A stretch of 64,000 nucleotides of DNA from contig JACONN010000006.1 in the NCBI GenBank assembly GCA_014323675.1, forward strand, positions 868,001 through 932,000, in the 5' to 3' direction. The notes below the pieces were generated by a model. That model did no database searches and was not told the origin of the DNA. It worked only from the letters and a program-made list of their open reading frames with translations. Both the position numbers and the translations under genes were made by a program. Origin of the DNA: Hormoscilla sp. GM7CHS1pb. Its GTDB lineage: Bacteria > Cyanobacteriota > Cyanobacteriia > Cyanobacteriales > Desertifilaceae. This document shows positions 52,394 to 62,900 of this stretch, piece by piece. The first letter of the stretch is position 1. Each line of letters begins with the position of its first letter.

Positions 52394-54304
52394 ATGCCAA
52401 ATTCTTCGACATCAGCCCCGCCAACACCTGAAAGCCTAGTATTTGCAGCCTATCATCAGCCAAGGCTTGAGATTGGCGACTATGAGATCGAACTGCAACA
52501 CGAATTCCATACAAAAGATACAAAAGATCAAAAAGATCCAAATCATATTCCTCTCCAAACCTTCACGGCAAAGCGGAAGTTTCGGGTCGAGGGGGAGCGC
52601 TTTCAACTCAAGCCTGATGATATCCAGGCCGTTTTCCCTCCAAAGGGCAGTCTAGGGGACCACAGCAACGTTCTCCCTCACATCATCTTAACCCATAGCA
52701 CCCTGCCCTGGGAACGCCACCCTGACGGTAGCGACAATTTGCGTTCCTGGCTAATATTGCTAGTTTTTAGCGAAGCCGAAAAACCGGAGACAAAAACGAT
52801 TACCTTAGGAGAGTTATCTAAGCAAGGCCCAAAGTTTCCAGCAATATCTCTACACGGTAATCGAAAACCTAGCGATCCTGTCAACGTCATTGACGTTAAG
52901 CGTCAGGTTCTAGAACCCCTATTGCCGACACTGGATGACTTAGAAATGTTAGCTCATGTCCGCCGTCTGGATTTTAGCGCAAAAGATAAACAAGGCATGA
53001 GCCCTAGTGACTTGCATGAGAGCGAGCGTGCCGTTATCATTGCCAATCGATTGCCAGAACCAGGGGCCACGACTACCGTTCATCTAGTTTCCGTCGAAGG
53101 GCGCTATAATAAAATTACCAAGAAATTCAACTTCGATAATGCTGGCGACGATGATGAAATTCGCCTCGTGAGCCTGACTAGCTGGCGCTTTGCCTGCATC
53201 AGCAGCGCTCAAACTTTTGCCAATATGGTCAAGGGACTTGAAAAGGATCATCGCTCTTTCCGCTTACCCAGGAATTCCAATAATGATGATGTAGAAAAAT
53301 TCCTCATAGAAGGCTTTGTGCCCGTTCGCCACGCCCTGCGCCAGGGGGGCAAAACCCTCTCCTGGTATCGAGGACCTTTTGCCACTGGAACCGTTAAGGA
53401 TAAACTGACAGTACCCGTCCATACCTCTGATGCACTGTTGCGTTATTACCAAGATGTGGGTATATTCGACGTCGGTTATGCATCAGCCTGGGAATTGGGG
53501 CGGCTAATGGCCTTACAAAGTCCAACATTCTCTGCTAATCTTTACGAATGGAAGCGCCTGCGAGACCAGCAAGATAAGTGCAGCCAACGGTCAGAACAAG
53601 GGGACCACCCCCTGGAAAAGCCTGATGTGAAAACGGATATGCCAGAATCAGTAAGAACCTGGCTAGAGCAGTTAAGCTATCTTGAAGGGGTGCCGTTCAA
53701 ATATCTCGTCCCGGATGAACGGTTGTTGCCCAAGGAATCGATTCGTTTTTTCCAGGTCGATGGGAAATGGATCCGTTGCTTGCTGGATGGAGCCTACAGT
53801 ATTGGGCGGATTACCGAGGATGACTTCGAGTACGATCGAAAGACACTGCTGTCTATTCCCTATACCCATGCCACCGGTATTCTAATTCGCTCCGATCTAG
53901 TCTCGGGTTATCCTGGTTTACTGATTGATGCCTACAGCGACGATGGGAACAGTCACTTAACAGAATTGAGGCGACAATACTTGTCCAAAAATATTTTATT
54001 GTGTATTTTTGAGGGCGATCTATACCGTCTTGATATTCACCAAAAGCCAGAGATGTTGCACTTTGCTCTTGAATTATCAGGCAATGAGTATCACAAGACA
54101 TTACGAGAGATGCAGGGGATTTCGCCCGATCCAAACTCTATACAAGGTTACTTGTCAGACCAAAGAACCATTGACATTTCGACAGTCGCAGGTGACATAC
54201 ACGATGCATTTAATATGGGTGATAATGAATTAAATTCAGGGCACTTTGCCTTGGAAATGATCGAATCGGCTGAAAAAGTAAGCTTTTATCGAGGGGGAAC
54301 GTGA
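52394..54304 (+). CDS. Large protein of unknown function (636 aa)
   Basis: The product starts MPNSSTSAPPTPESLVFAAY and has no signal peptide or membrane segment. Distinct stretches are GDYEIELQHEFHTKDTKDQK with a predicted beta structure, AVFPPKGSLGDHSNVLPHII followed by THSTLPWERHPDGSDNLRSW and LILLVFSEAE, then LVSLTSWRFACISS, FVPVRHALRQGGKTLSWYRG, YASAWELGRLMALQSPTFSA and LLPKESIRFFQVDGKWIRCL followed by LDGAYSIGR. The C-terminus ends in a charged tail. The pattern of well-spaced aromatic and Pro-rich blocks is that of a structured protein, not a repeat protein. I cannot assign a family. An AGAAACCCGG hairpin lies 125 bp downstream. Confidence 0.75.
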   Translation: MPNSSTSAPPTPESLVFAAYHQPRLEIGDYEIELQHEFHTKDTKDQKDPNHIPLQTFTAKRKFRVEGERFQLKPDDIQAVFPPKGSLGDHSNVLPHIILTHSTLPWERHPDGSDNLRSWLILLVFSEAEKPETKTITLGELSKQGPKFPAISLHGNRKPSDPVNVIDVKRQVLEPLLPTLDDLEMLAHVRRLDFSAKDKQGMSPSDLHESERAVIIANRLPEPGATTTVHLVSVEGRYNKITKKFNFDNAGDDDEIRLVSLTSWRFACISSAQTFANMVKGLEKDHRSFRLPRNSNNDDVEKFLIEGFVPVRHALRQGGKTLSWYRGPFATGTVKDKLTVPVHTSDALLRYYQDVGIFDVGYASAWELGRLMALQSPTFSANLYEWKRLRDQQDKCSQRSEQGDHPLEKPDVKTDMPESVRTWLEQLSYLEGVPFKYLVPDERLLPKESIRFFQVDGKWIRCLLDGAYSIGRITEDDFEYDRKTLLSIPYTHATGILIRSDLVSGYPGLLIDAYSDDGNSHLTELRRQYLSKNILLCIFEGDLYRLDIHQKPEMLHFALELSGNEYHKTLREMQGISPDPNSIQGYLSDQRTIDISTVAGDIHDAFNMGDNELNSGHFALEMIESAEKVSFYRGGT

Positions 54305-54428
54305 GTTCGACGGACTGGACCTGACGGGGTGACAAGCTTGTCAAAAGCCCCTCCAGTAAGCTATCACACCATTACAGCATTAAATGGGAGCATCTCACTT
54401 TTACTGTGGGCATATTCACCAGTAACCC

Positions 54429-54461
54429 AGAAACCCGGTATGAGCAAAAAACCGGGTTTCT
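54429..54461. repeat. AGAAACCCGG hairpin (possible bidirectional terminator)
   Basis: AGAAACCCGG pairs perfectly with CCGGGTTTCT around TATGAGCAAAAAA, followed by TTAATTTTTG. It lies between convergent genes and is the same repeat as 28650-28682. Confidence 0.7.
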
Positions 54462-54911
54462 TAATTTTTGCATTGAGACGATCCCATCTATGTTAGCTGA
54501 CCGAGATGCTTGAGTATTCTCAGGACGTTATACAAATCATTTTCCCGTTTTTTCAGCAGGTCAAAGGGATCGGAGGTGGTATACTGAGAAGGGTTGCCTT
54601 GAACTAATTTAAGGAAAAGGAAACTTCCGCCATTGGTAATCATGCCAAAAGCAGGTTTTTCCGGATGAGAGTTGGCTAGCATATAAGATAGGATTTGTGC
54701 AATACCTGCACCCAAAGAGTAAAATGCCCGTTTTGACTCGATCGCAGTCACCCACAACTGCTCCTTTAAGACTAAGACATCAATCTTCCTCTCAACAATC
54801 CTACCGTCATCCTCTCCCTCTAATGTTACCGTGGTTTCATGCTTGATTGGAAAGGGTGAGAGAAAAAAGTCAGCCAAAAATAGCAAGGGAGCAATTACTG
54901 CCATCCGGATG

Positions 54912-56936
54912 GTAATTGCTCAAGATCTTGGTGGTGAAGGAATATGGGTACTGCCGGTACTGCATAGTTACTCGGGCCATCGGACTGGAGTGAACAGCCC
55001 TTGTACTGCCTCGGAATGCCTAACAGGACAAGAGCAATTTTTGAGGAGCGAAAACTTCTCAAATGCTTACGGGGTGGGGGGTTTTGACCTCGAAGTGGTG
55101 AGTCGGCAGCCGAGCGCCCGAATATGCAGTTGAGATGCGCGACAGCTGATTTTTTTCAAAATCCCGCGCCCAGGGTTGACAAATTCGATAAATAAGTAGT
55201 AAGTTGGAAGACATGACTAAGAATTGGCTTGCTGACCTCGACCAAGACACAGAGAATCTCGACCCAAAAAGTCGGGAAGTTTTGCAGCGGTTACTCAATT
55301 ACCTAGAAGACCTATACAGCCAAAACCTTGAATTGAAAGCTGACAATCAACGATTGAGAGATGAAATAGCCGCGCTCAAAGGGCACAAGGGAAAACCTGA
55401 CATCAAACCTCAAGCCAAAGCTGATACTTCTAAAGCTGATACTTCTGCGGAGGCCAAACCAGAGCAGCCCAATAGTCGAGAGCGAAAAAAGAAAAAACCG
55501 AAAACCCCCCCCCAGGAACGTCGCCAACTTATTCATATTGACAGAGAAGAGGTTATCAAACTGGCTCGGAGTAACTTGCCGTCAGATATCACCCATAGAG
55601 GCTACCGAGAAGTAACAATTCAAAATATTATATTTAAAACAGACACGGTTATTTATCGACTAGAAAGACTCTATTCACCTAGTACGGAGAAATTTTACGA
55701 AGCCCAGTTGCCGCAAGGATTAAAAGGCAAATCTTACGGGAGTGAACTCGAAGCATTTGTTCTCACTTTGTATTATCAGTTACGAGTGCCAGAAGAAAAG
55801 ATTCTTAAATTGTTGCCGTCTCAGGGAATAGTAATCTCGGCGGGAAAAATATCTAACTTAATAACTCGGCAATATTTAAGAGAATTTACTGAAGAACGAA
55901 ATGCTATTTTAGAAGCGGGACTGGGCAGTACCAGTTATCACCAAATTGATGATACGGGGATGCGGGTTAATGGGAAAAATTGCTATGTATTCACACTCTG
56001 CAATCCTTACTATAGCAGTTTTTTTACCAGAGAGCGCAAAAACTCTGAAACAGTTCTCCAAATGTTAAACGAATTGCAGTTGGATCCAACTGAATTAGCA
56101 GTTGTTCAATCAGATGATTTAGTTGACAGTATTTTGCCTGACAAGAAGAAAAAGCAGCTCGGGGACTACATAGATATTTTGGTGGCTGATGACGCGGGAC
56201 AATTTCACAACCAGACGAACCATCGTAGTTTATGCTGGATTCATGAAGGACGACACTACGAAAAGCTGACTCCTCTGGTTCCCTCTCATCAAAAAAGCCT
56301 GGCACAATTTCTCTCTTATTTTTGGATTTACTATTATCAACTCAAAGCCTATCAACAGCAAAGCACAGAAGAGCAGCGACAACAAAAACTGTTGCTTGAA
56401 ACCGAATTTGACAAATTGTTTTCCCGTCAAACCGGATACAGTGCTTTAGATCATAGAATTGATTTAACAAAACAGAAGAAGCCTTATTTACTATTAGTTC
56501 TAGATTTTCCTGAAGTTCCTCTTGACAATAATGAGGCAGAGCGGACAGTCCGGGAGTATGTGATTAAGCGCAAAATCTCCAATGGAACCCGCACTCTACA
56601 GGGGACTCAGGCGTGGGAAGTGTTTTTGGCTCTGGTTGACACCTGCCGCAAAAACGGAGTGAATTTTTATTCGTACATTAAGGATCGAATTTCCAAATCT
56701 TTCAAGATGCCAGCGTTGTCCACGCTAATTCAACAGATGCAGCCGCCAAAACCAACATAAACATAAACCATTGACTCCAAGTCTCGCTTGTGTAGTTTCC
56801 ACCTAAGCACCAAGGGTGTTACAGCTCCTTGTTATAAAGGACAGACTCATTAAGTGCGACATCAGCTCCTGTTTAAAAAGCTGCAGGAGCTACTCTCGTG
56901 TGGAAATCACTCCCCACCAACATATTGAGCAACTTC
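54912..56936 (+). mobile_element. IS66-family insertion sequence (2025 bp)
   Basis: The left end GTAATTGCTCAAGATCTTGG and the complement of the right end GAAGTTGCTCAATATGTTGG are inverted repeats that continue further in. A perfect 8-bp target duplication TCCGGATG lies at 54904-54911 and 56937-56944, the size expected for IS66. One transposase gene is inside. Confidence 0.9.
55213..56760 (+). CDS. IS66-family transposase (TnpC type)
   Basis: The product of about 515 residues starts MTKNWLADLDQDTENLDPKS (a TTG at 55204 is an alternative). It has an N-terminal helical leucine-rich segment (LQRLLNYLEDLYSQNLELKA), a Lys/Pro-rich linker (SRERKKKKPKTPPQERR) and the DDE domain: YHQIDDTGMRVNGKN, DILVADDAGQFHNQTN, LCWIHEGRHYEKL and EVPLDNNEAERTVREYVIKR with the C-terminal Glu. 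No TnpA or TnpB accessory frames are present, as in the short IS66 subgroup. The gene is intact and could be active. It interrupts a restriction-type gene. Confidence 0.9.
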   Translation: MTKNWLADLDQDTENLDPKSREVLQRLLNYLEDLYSQNLELKADNQRLRDEIAALKGHKGKPDIKPQAKADTSKADTSAEAKPEQPNSRERKKKKPKTPPQERRQLIHIDREEVIKLARSNLPSDITHRGYREVTIQNIIFKTDTVIYRLERLYSPSTEKFYEAQLPQGLKGKSYGSELEAFVLTLYYQLRVPEEKILKLLPSQGIVISAGKISNLITRQYLREFTEERNAILEAGLGSTSYHQIDDTGMRVNGKNCYVFTLCNPYYSSFFTRERKNSETVLQMLNELQLDPTELAVVQSDDLVDSILPDKKKKQLGDYIDILVADDAGQFHNQTNHRSLCWIHEGRHYEKLTPLVPSHQKSLAQFLSYFWIYYYQLKAYQQQSTEEQRQQKLLLETEFDKLFSRQTGYSALDHRIDLTKQKKPYLLLVLDFPEVPLDNNEAERTVREYVIKRKISNGTRTLQGTQAWEVFLALVDTCRKNGVNFYSYIKDRISKSFKMPALSTLIQQMQPPKPT

Positions 56937-57280
56937 TCCGGATGGGGTGTTCCAGCAAGGGAGGGTGTCTGAGTAGGTTAAAGTAACCCGCTTTCACCTT
57001 GTCTAACATTTGCTTCGACCTGTCCGCGATCTCGGGTAAGTTGGTTTGCCATTCAGGGAAAAAATGCTCCTCCTCAACTTCCACAAGGTTAAATCTCGCT
57101 TCTAATTCATCAATGGGAATGACTGAGGCCGATATTTTGTTAACCACGAGCGCAAACAAGTACGGGACCGATCGCCAATAACTTGACGATTACTTCTAGT
57201 TTAGCATAATAGCCCGGGGAAATGCAAGTTTCATGAAAAGTGATCGAGAAGATATCTATAACTCATCTAAAGAGTCGTCA

Positions 57281-57339
57281 ACCGGGTTTCTATTGTAAAA
57301 TCATTGATTGCTAGTTAATATGTGGAGTAGAAACCTGGT
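57281..57339. repeat. ACCGGGTTTCTA inverted repeat with longer loop
   Basis: ACCGGGTTTCTA pairs with TAGAAACCTGGT (one G-T pair) across 35 bases. It is related to the AGAAACCCGG hairpins at 28650 and 54429. Confidence 0.6.
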
Positions 57340-57417
57340 TTCTGGCTTCTACTCGATATCCTAGGCTGACTATAATAGGTTAAAATGAGACTGTAGCTTT
57401 AATCGCAAGAGCAAGCA

Positions 57418-58035
57418 ATGGTTAAGTCTATCGCCTCAACGGGCCTAAGCTGGGAGGAGTTCGTTGCTGAGTATGGAGATAACGAACGCTACGAACTCAT
57501 TGATGGAGAACTGATTGATATGGAACCGACCGGTCCACACGAACAGGTAGCTGCGCTGATCGGTCGCAAGCTCAACGTCGAGATCGAGCGAGGCGACCTA
57601 CCTTATTTTATCCCGTATCGCTGTTTAATTAGACCTTTAGGAATCGCTAGCGCTTTCAGACCAGATGTCGTTGTATTGGACTCGGAAGCACTTGTTTCCG
57701 AACCTCTTTGGAATCGCGAACCAGTGGTGACAATGGGGGGTGCTACGGCGAAACTTGTGGTGGAAGTGGTCAGCACGAATTGGCAAAATGATTATGCTCG
57801 CAAATATGAAGATTACGAAGCATTAGGGATTGCCGAATACTGGATTGTTGATTATTTAGGTCTTGGCGGGAAATACTACATTGGCAGTCCCAAGCAACCT
57901 GCCATTACGATTTGTAATTTAGTTGATGGCGAATATCAGAAGGTGATGTTGCGTAGTGGGAATTTCATCCAATCTTTGCTGTTTCCAGACTTGAAGCTAT
58001 CTGCAGATAAATTATTTGCTTTTGGTGGGGTATAA
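57418..58035 (+). CDS. Uma2-family (DUF820) PD-(D/E)XK nuclease-like protein
   Basis: The 205-residue protein has the full family pattern: WEEFVAEYGDNERYELIDGE near the start, PHEQVAALIGRKL, FRPDVVVLDSEAL with the core Asp, AKLVVEVVSTNWQNDYARKY with the core Glu and Lys/Arg region, and EDYEALGIAEYWIVDY. It is intact, unlike the fragment at 13035. The role is not established; such genes are often near mobile DNA, as here. A GAAACCCAACC hairpin follows the stop. Confidence 0.9.
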   Translation: MVKSIASTGLSWEEFVAEYGDNERYELIDGELIDMEPTGPHEQVAALIGRKLNVEIERGDLPYFIPYRCLIRPLGIASAFRPDVVVLDSEALVSEPLWNREPVVTMGGATAKLVVEVVSTNWQNDYARKYEDYEALGIAEYWIVDYLGLGGKYYIGSPKQPAITICNLVDGEYQKVMLRSGNFIQSLLFPDLKLSADKLFAFGGV

Positions 58036-58072
58036 TTATTAAACATGAGCAGTTAAAAACCGACAAGGTTAG

Positions 58073-58111
58073 GAAACCCAACCCGATGGACACAGATATT
58101 GGTTGGGTTTC
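58073..58111 (+). terminator. Hairpin downstream of the Uma2 gene
   Basis: GAAACCCAACC pairs perfectly with GGTTGGGTTTC around 17 bases, 37 bp after the stop. It lacks a long T run, so termination is only probable. Confidence 0.55.
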
Positions 58112-58160
58112 GTGCCTCAACCCCACCTACAAATGACAACTAGCAACGGAAAAAGATAAT

Positions 58161-58799
58161 ATGGCATACAGCGAATTTACGACGATCGCCAAAGCAAGAG
58201 AAACTTTTAACCTTACGGTTGAAGAAAAGATTCACCTGTTTACTGAGATAGAACCGATCGCGCCCAGTGACTACCTGAAAATTACTCTGGATGAGAATTT
58301 ACCTCTCGCCAACGCTATTAACACGGAAAAGGCCCGATCGGAGTTAATTATTACTCCGGTTTTACTAGAGGTGAGACGGATATTAAACTTCCAAATAGGT
58401 TTTTTTTCGGGGACTGACTTTAATGTGGAAGCGCAAGTGGGCCTGAATGGATATTGCGATTATATCCTGACGGCATCCAGGAAAATGTATGAAATCAGAA
58501 CCCCTGTTGTGACCTTAGTAGAAGCAAAGAATGAAAACATTAAAGGAGGACTGGGACAATGTATGGCGGAAATGGTAGCTGCTCAAATATTTAATCAACA
58601 GCATGATGAGGAAGTACCAGCTATATATGGTGCAGTCACAACGGGGACTAATTGGAAGTTTCTCAAATTGATCGCCGAAACGATCGCGATCGATCTGAGC
58701 GATTATTATATTAAAGAGGTGGACGATATTTTGGGGATTTTAGCAACACCTTTGCGGGAGGCGATCGATGGGCGATCGAACCGTGGCAGTCGGGTATAG
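58161..58799 (+). CDS. Putative PD-(D/E)XK-type protein, function unknown
   Basis: The 212-residue protein starts MAYSEFTTIAKARETFNLTV. Its centre reads NVEAQVGLNGYCDYILTASR then VVTLVEAKNENIKGGLGQCM and AEMVAAQIFNQQ. The order Asp (in CDYIL), Glu-x-Lys (VEAKNE) and a following Gln-containing helix fits a PD-(D/E)XK nuclease core, but this is inference from the motif alone. The end (VYGAVTTGTNWKFLKLIAET-like stretch) resembles restriction-associated proteins. It follows the Uma2 gene on the same strand with a hairpin between, so it may be expressed separately. Confidence 0.7.
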   Translation: MAYSEFTTIAKARETFNLTVEEKIHLFTEIEPIAPSDYLKITLDENLPLANAINTEKARSELIITPVLLEVRRILNFQIGFFSGTDFNVEAQVGLNGYCDYILTASRKMYEIRTPVVTLVEAKNENIKGGLGQCMAEMVAAQIFNQQHDEEVPAIYGAVTTGTNWKFLKLIAETIAIDLSDYYIKEVDDILGILATPLREAIDGRSNRGSRV

Positions 58800-58909
58800 G
58801 CGTGTACGGCATCAATAAAATATCGGGTAATTGCATCAATTAAGTGGCGCCTTGCCCCGAATCCCCCGATCGGATAGAATCAATGCTGAACCATAATTGA
58901 GGGGCATTC

Positions 58910-59875
58910 ATGAGTCAAATTTCCGACATTCAGTCTCCCGGAGAACAACTGGGCGCTGTCAGACAAGTCAGACAATGGTTTTACTCGCTGTGGAAGTTCT
59001 CTCGCCCTCACACTATTATTGGCACGACTTTGAGTGTGGTGGCCCTGTACGCGATCGCGGTGGCCCAAGAACCCGACCTACCCCTTGGTTCCGGTGGGAT
59101 ACAGTTGTTGGGGACTCTGGTTGCTTGTTGGTGCGGCAATGTCTATATTGTGGGGCTAAATCAGCTGTGCGATGTGGAGATCGATAAAATCAATAAGCCT
59201 CATTTACCGGTGGCAGCAGGGGAGTTTTCCCGTCGGACGGCCCAGTCCATCGTCGCTATTACCGGTATAGGGGCCCTGCTGCTAGCGGCCCTGACCGGTC
59301 CTTGGCTGTTGGGGACGGTGGGCATTAGTTTGGCCATGGGCACTGCTTATTCTCTCCCGCCAGTGCGACTGAAGCGGTTTCCCTTTTGGGCCGGGTTCTG
59401 CATCTATACGGTCCGGGGTTTGGTGGTTAATTTAGGTTTGTTCTGGCACTTTAGCTGGACTCTGTCAGATGCAACCATCTCGGTGCCACCGGTGGTCTTG
59501 GCCCTGACCCTCTTTATTCTGGGGTTTACCTTCGCGATCGCCATTTTTAAGGATATCCCGGATATGGAAGGCGATCGGATCTATAATATTTCTACCTTCA
59601 CCCTGCGGCTTGGTGCTAAAGTAGTATTCTATCTCGGACTAGGAGCGATCTCAGCCTGCTATCTGAGCGCGATCGTGGTAGGGTTGTTAGGGATAAAAGG
59701 GGTTAACTCCATCGGACTGGCAGTTTCTCACTTTTTGGCCTTGGGCTTGTTATGGTGGTGCAGCTTTGATGTAGACTTACAAGATAAAAAGGCGATCGCC
59801 AGCTTCTATCAGTTCATCTGGAAGTTGTTTTTCCTCGAATACCTGATTTTTCCAGCAGCTTGTCTGTTCAAATAA
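58910..59875 (+). CDS. Homogentisate phytyltransferase
   Basis: This UbiA-family prenyltransferase joins phytyl diphosphate to homogentisate, the committed step of tocopherol synthesis. The 321-residue membrane protein has about eight or nine helices and the two Asp-rich Mg-diphosphate motifs, NQLCDVEID (from residue 84) and KDIPDMEGD (near 216), plus KINKPHLPVAAGEFS and GTAYSLPPVRLKRFPFWAGF. This matches cyanobacterial HPT (Slr1736 type) better than the chlorophyll synthase or plastoquinone enzymes. The N-terminus MSQISDIQSPGEQLGAVRQV precedes the first helix. It is a single gene in the thylakoid or plasma membrane. Confidence 0.93.
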   Translation: MSQISDIQSPGEQLGAVRQVRQWFYSLWKFSRPHTIIGTTLSVVALYAIAVAQEPDLPLGSGGIQLLGTLVACWCGNVYIVGLNQLCDVEIDKINKPHLPVAAGEFSRRTAQSIVAITGIGALLLAALTGPWLLGTVGISLAMGTAYSLPPVRLKRFPFWAGFCIYTVRGLVVNLGLFWHFSWTLSDATISVPPVVLALTLFILGFTFAIAIFKDIPDMEGDRIYNISTFTLRLGAKVVFYLGLGAISACYLSAIVVGLLGIKGVNSIGLAVSHFLALGLLWWCSFDVDLQDKKAIASFYQFIWKLFFLEYLIFPAACLFK

Positions 59876-59962
59876 AATCTCCGGAAAAATCCGAAACTAA
59901 ACCCTTGGCAGTTGAAGCTACGATAAGCGCCCGTTTGTAGAGCCGTTATGGTCATGAAGTAA

Positions 59963-62900
59963 ATGGTACAGCAAGCAGATAACGATCGGTTAACAGAGGC
60001 GTTGAGTTACTACCAAGCAGGACGCCTGGATGAGGCCAGGGCTGTTTATTTGGCGATGCTACAACAGCAGCCTCCGCAGGTGGAAGCTATCCATATGCTG
60101 GGAATTATTGCTCATCAGACGGGGGCATACGATCTCGCGATCGCCTATTACCAACAGGCGATATCCATAAAACCAGATTACCCAGAAGCTTATAATAATA
60201 TGGGCGCTAGCTTCTGGGAACAGGGCCAGCTAGAACGGGCGATCGCTGCCTACAAACAGGCTATCGCCGTGAAGCCTGATTATATTGACGCTTATAATAA
60301 CCTGGCTTTGACCATGTTAAGGCAGGGAAAAATCTCAGAGGCGACCGAAGTTTACCAGCAAGTTGTCTTACTGAGGCCGGAGAGTGGAGAGGCCCGGAAA
60401 AAATTGGCAGATCTGCTGAAAGAGGGAAAGCGTTGGGATGAAGCGATCGGCCATTACCAACAGGCGATCGCCCTCAAGCCCGAAAACCCGGAATGGTACA
60501 ATAGTCTGGGAGAAGTATACAGGGAAAAGGGGGAAATACCCGCAGCTTCCGAAGAATTTCAACAGGCGATCGGGCTGAAACCAGACTATTACGAGGCCCT
60601 GAATAATCTGGCATTCCTGTTTGTCAAGCAAAAGGAACTAGAAAGGGCGACGGAGTTATTTAAACAGATGGCGGCCCTGAGGCCGCAGATCCCGGAAACC
60701 TATAATAATTTAGGGGCGACGCTAAAGCAGTTAGATCGGGTAGAAGAGGCGATCGCTTGCTATGAAAAAGCTTTGGCTCTCAAACCTCAGTTTAGAGAAG
60801 TATATAATAATCTGGGGGCGGCCCGACAAGAATTAAATCAATTGCCAGAGGCGATCGCTAATTATCGCGCCGGCATCGCGATCGATCCAGAAGATGCCAT
60901 GGCCCACAGTCGTCTGGGAATGTCCTTGTTGCTGACAGGAAATCTCCCCGAGGGATGGGTTGAATATGAATGGCGCTGGCAAACAGAAGATTTACTCTCC
61001 AGTAGGTTGAACAGTCCCAAACCAACATGGGATGGTAGGGAACTAGCAGGAAAAACCATTCTCCTATACTCGGAACAGGGATTTGGCGATACAATTCAGT
61101 TTATTCGCTACGTTCCCCTAGTTGCCAAGGGGGGCGGACAGGTTATTGTCCAAACCTATGGGGAACTGCAACGCTTATTTACTACAGTCCCGGGGATCGA
61201 TCGGGTGATAATTAAGGGGGAACAGTTACCGGAATTTGATTGCCACGCCTCTTTAATGAGTCTCCCCCATATCCTCGGCACCACCAAAGAAACTATACCA
61301 TCCCAAGTACCATATTTGTGGCCTCCCGGGGCAGGCGAGACGCCCGCCCTACGAACGGAGAAGGTGAGAGTGGGTATTGCTTGGACGGTTAATCCTAAAA
61401 GCGCTACTGCTTACAAACGGGCATGTCCCCTTTGCTACTTTCTGGAACTGCTTGAGGAGATACCGGAAATTACTTTCTATAGTTTGGAGGTGTCGGAGGA
61501 AGCAAAGCAGGAGATCGAGAAAACCCCCATAGAAGATTTAAGTCATCTGCTGAAAGACTTCGCCGATACTGCTGCTGTTATCTCACAATTGGATTTGGTC
61601 ATTTCTGTAGATACGGCGGTGGCTCATTTGGCAGGGGCCTTGGGAAAATCAGTATGGATGCTGTTACCTTTTTCTCCCGACTGGCGTTGGATGCTGGATA
61701 GATCCGATAGTCCTTGGTATCCCACCATGCGGCTATTTCGTCAAGAACAGCCCAGAGATTGGCAAAGAGTATTTGTTGATGTTAAAATCGCTTTACGAGA
61801 ACTTTTAAGTATGGCAAATAATAGTCAAAATTACGTGACAATTAATGAAAGTTTAGCAAAAGCCCATAGTTTATATCAAGGGGGAGACGGAGAAAAGGCG
61901 ATCGCCCTCTGTCGGCAAGTGCTATCGGCCTACCCGGGACATGGGGAAACTACCTATTTGTTGGGAGTTTTCCTGCAAAATACCGGCAAAATAGCAGAGG
62001 CGATCGCCGTATACAGAGAGGCGATCGCCCGACAGCCCCAGGACATGCGCCTGCACAATAATTTGGGGGTAGCTTTGCGGTCCTTGGGCCAGGAACAGGA
62101 GGCGATCGCCTGCTACCAAAAGGCGATCGGCATTGACCCCAACTGTGCGGAAGCTTACCATAATTTGGCCATGATTATGGAAGTGCAGGACCGGAGAGAA
62201 GAGGCGATCGCCTATTATGAAAAAGCCATTGCCATTAAACCAGAAAAGGCGGAATTTTACAATCAACTGGGTCACTGCTATCAACAAGGGGGCGACCTGG
62301 CAGAGGCGGCGAGACAGTATCAAGAGGCTTTAAGGATAAAACCCGACTATCTGGAGGCAATTTGCAACCTGGGGGTGATGCTGCAAAAACAGGGTGACAT
62401 ATTAGAGGCGATCGCCCAATATCGCCAGGCCCTGGCAATTAAACCAGATTATCCAGAAGTATACAATAATATGGGTACGGCTTGGGAAAGTCAGGGGAAA
62501 TTGCCAGAGGCGATCGCCTGCCACCAACAGGCGATCGCCCTGAAACCAGACTTTGCCGAAGCTTACAGCGACCTGGGTTTTGCCCTGCAAGGGCAAAAGC
62601 AATTCCAACAGGCGGCTGGCTATTATCGCCATGCTATTGCCTTACAGCCCGATGCAGCAATGGCCCACGTGCGTCTGGGAATGTGCTTGTTATTATTGCA
62701 GGATTTTCAGCAAGGATTTGCAGAATATGAATGGCGCTGGCAGACAAAATCACAGACCCCCGAAGAACGCTTGGGAAAACCCCTTTGGGATGGTTCGTCA
62801 CTGGCAGGAAAAACCATTCTCTTACATACAGAACAGGGATGCGGGGATGCCATTCAGTTCGTCCGTTACGCGCCCTTAGTCGCCCAGCTGGGAGTTCAAG

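Larger units (their letters stand above)
54488..57159 (-). pseudogene. Type I restriction R-subunit-like gene split by IS66
   Basis: The 5' part (57159 to 56937) reads MFALVVNKISASVIPIDELE, ARFNLVEVEEEHFFPEWQTN and MLDKVKAGYFNLLRHPPLLE. The IS66 element follows. The 3' part (from 54911) reads MAVIAPLLFLADFFLSPFPI, KIDVLVLKEQLWVTAIESKR with the D...EXK nuclease core, IAQILSYMLANSHPEKPAFG and VLRILKHLGQLT to the stop at 54488. Removing the element and one copy of its 8-bp duplication joins them in frame as HPIR-MAVIAP. The protein of about 210 residues resembles stand-alone cyanobacterial relatives of restriction endonuclease R subunits; no helicase part is present. Confidence 0.85.
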
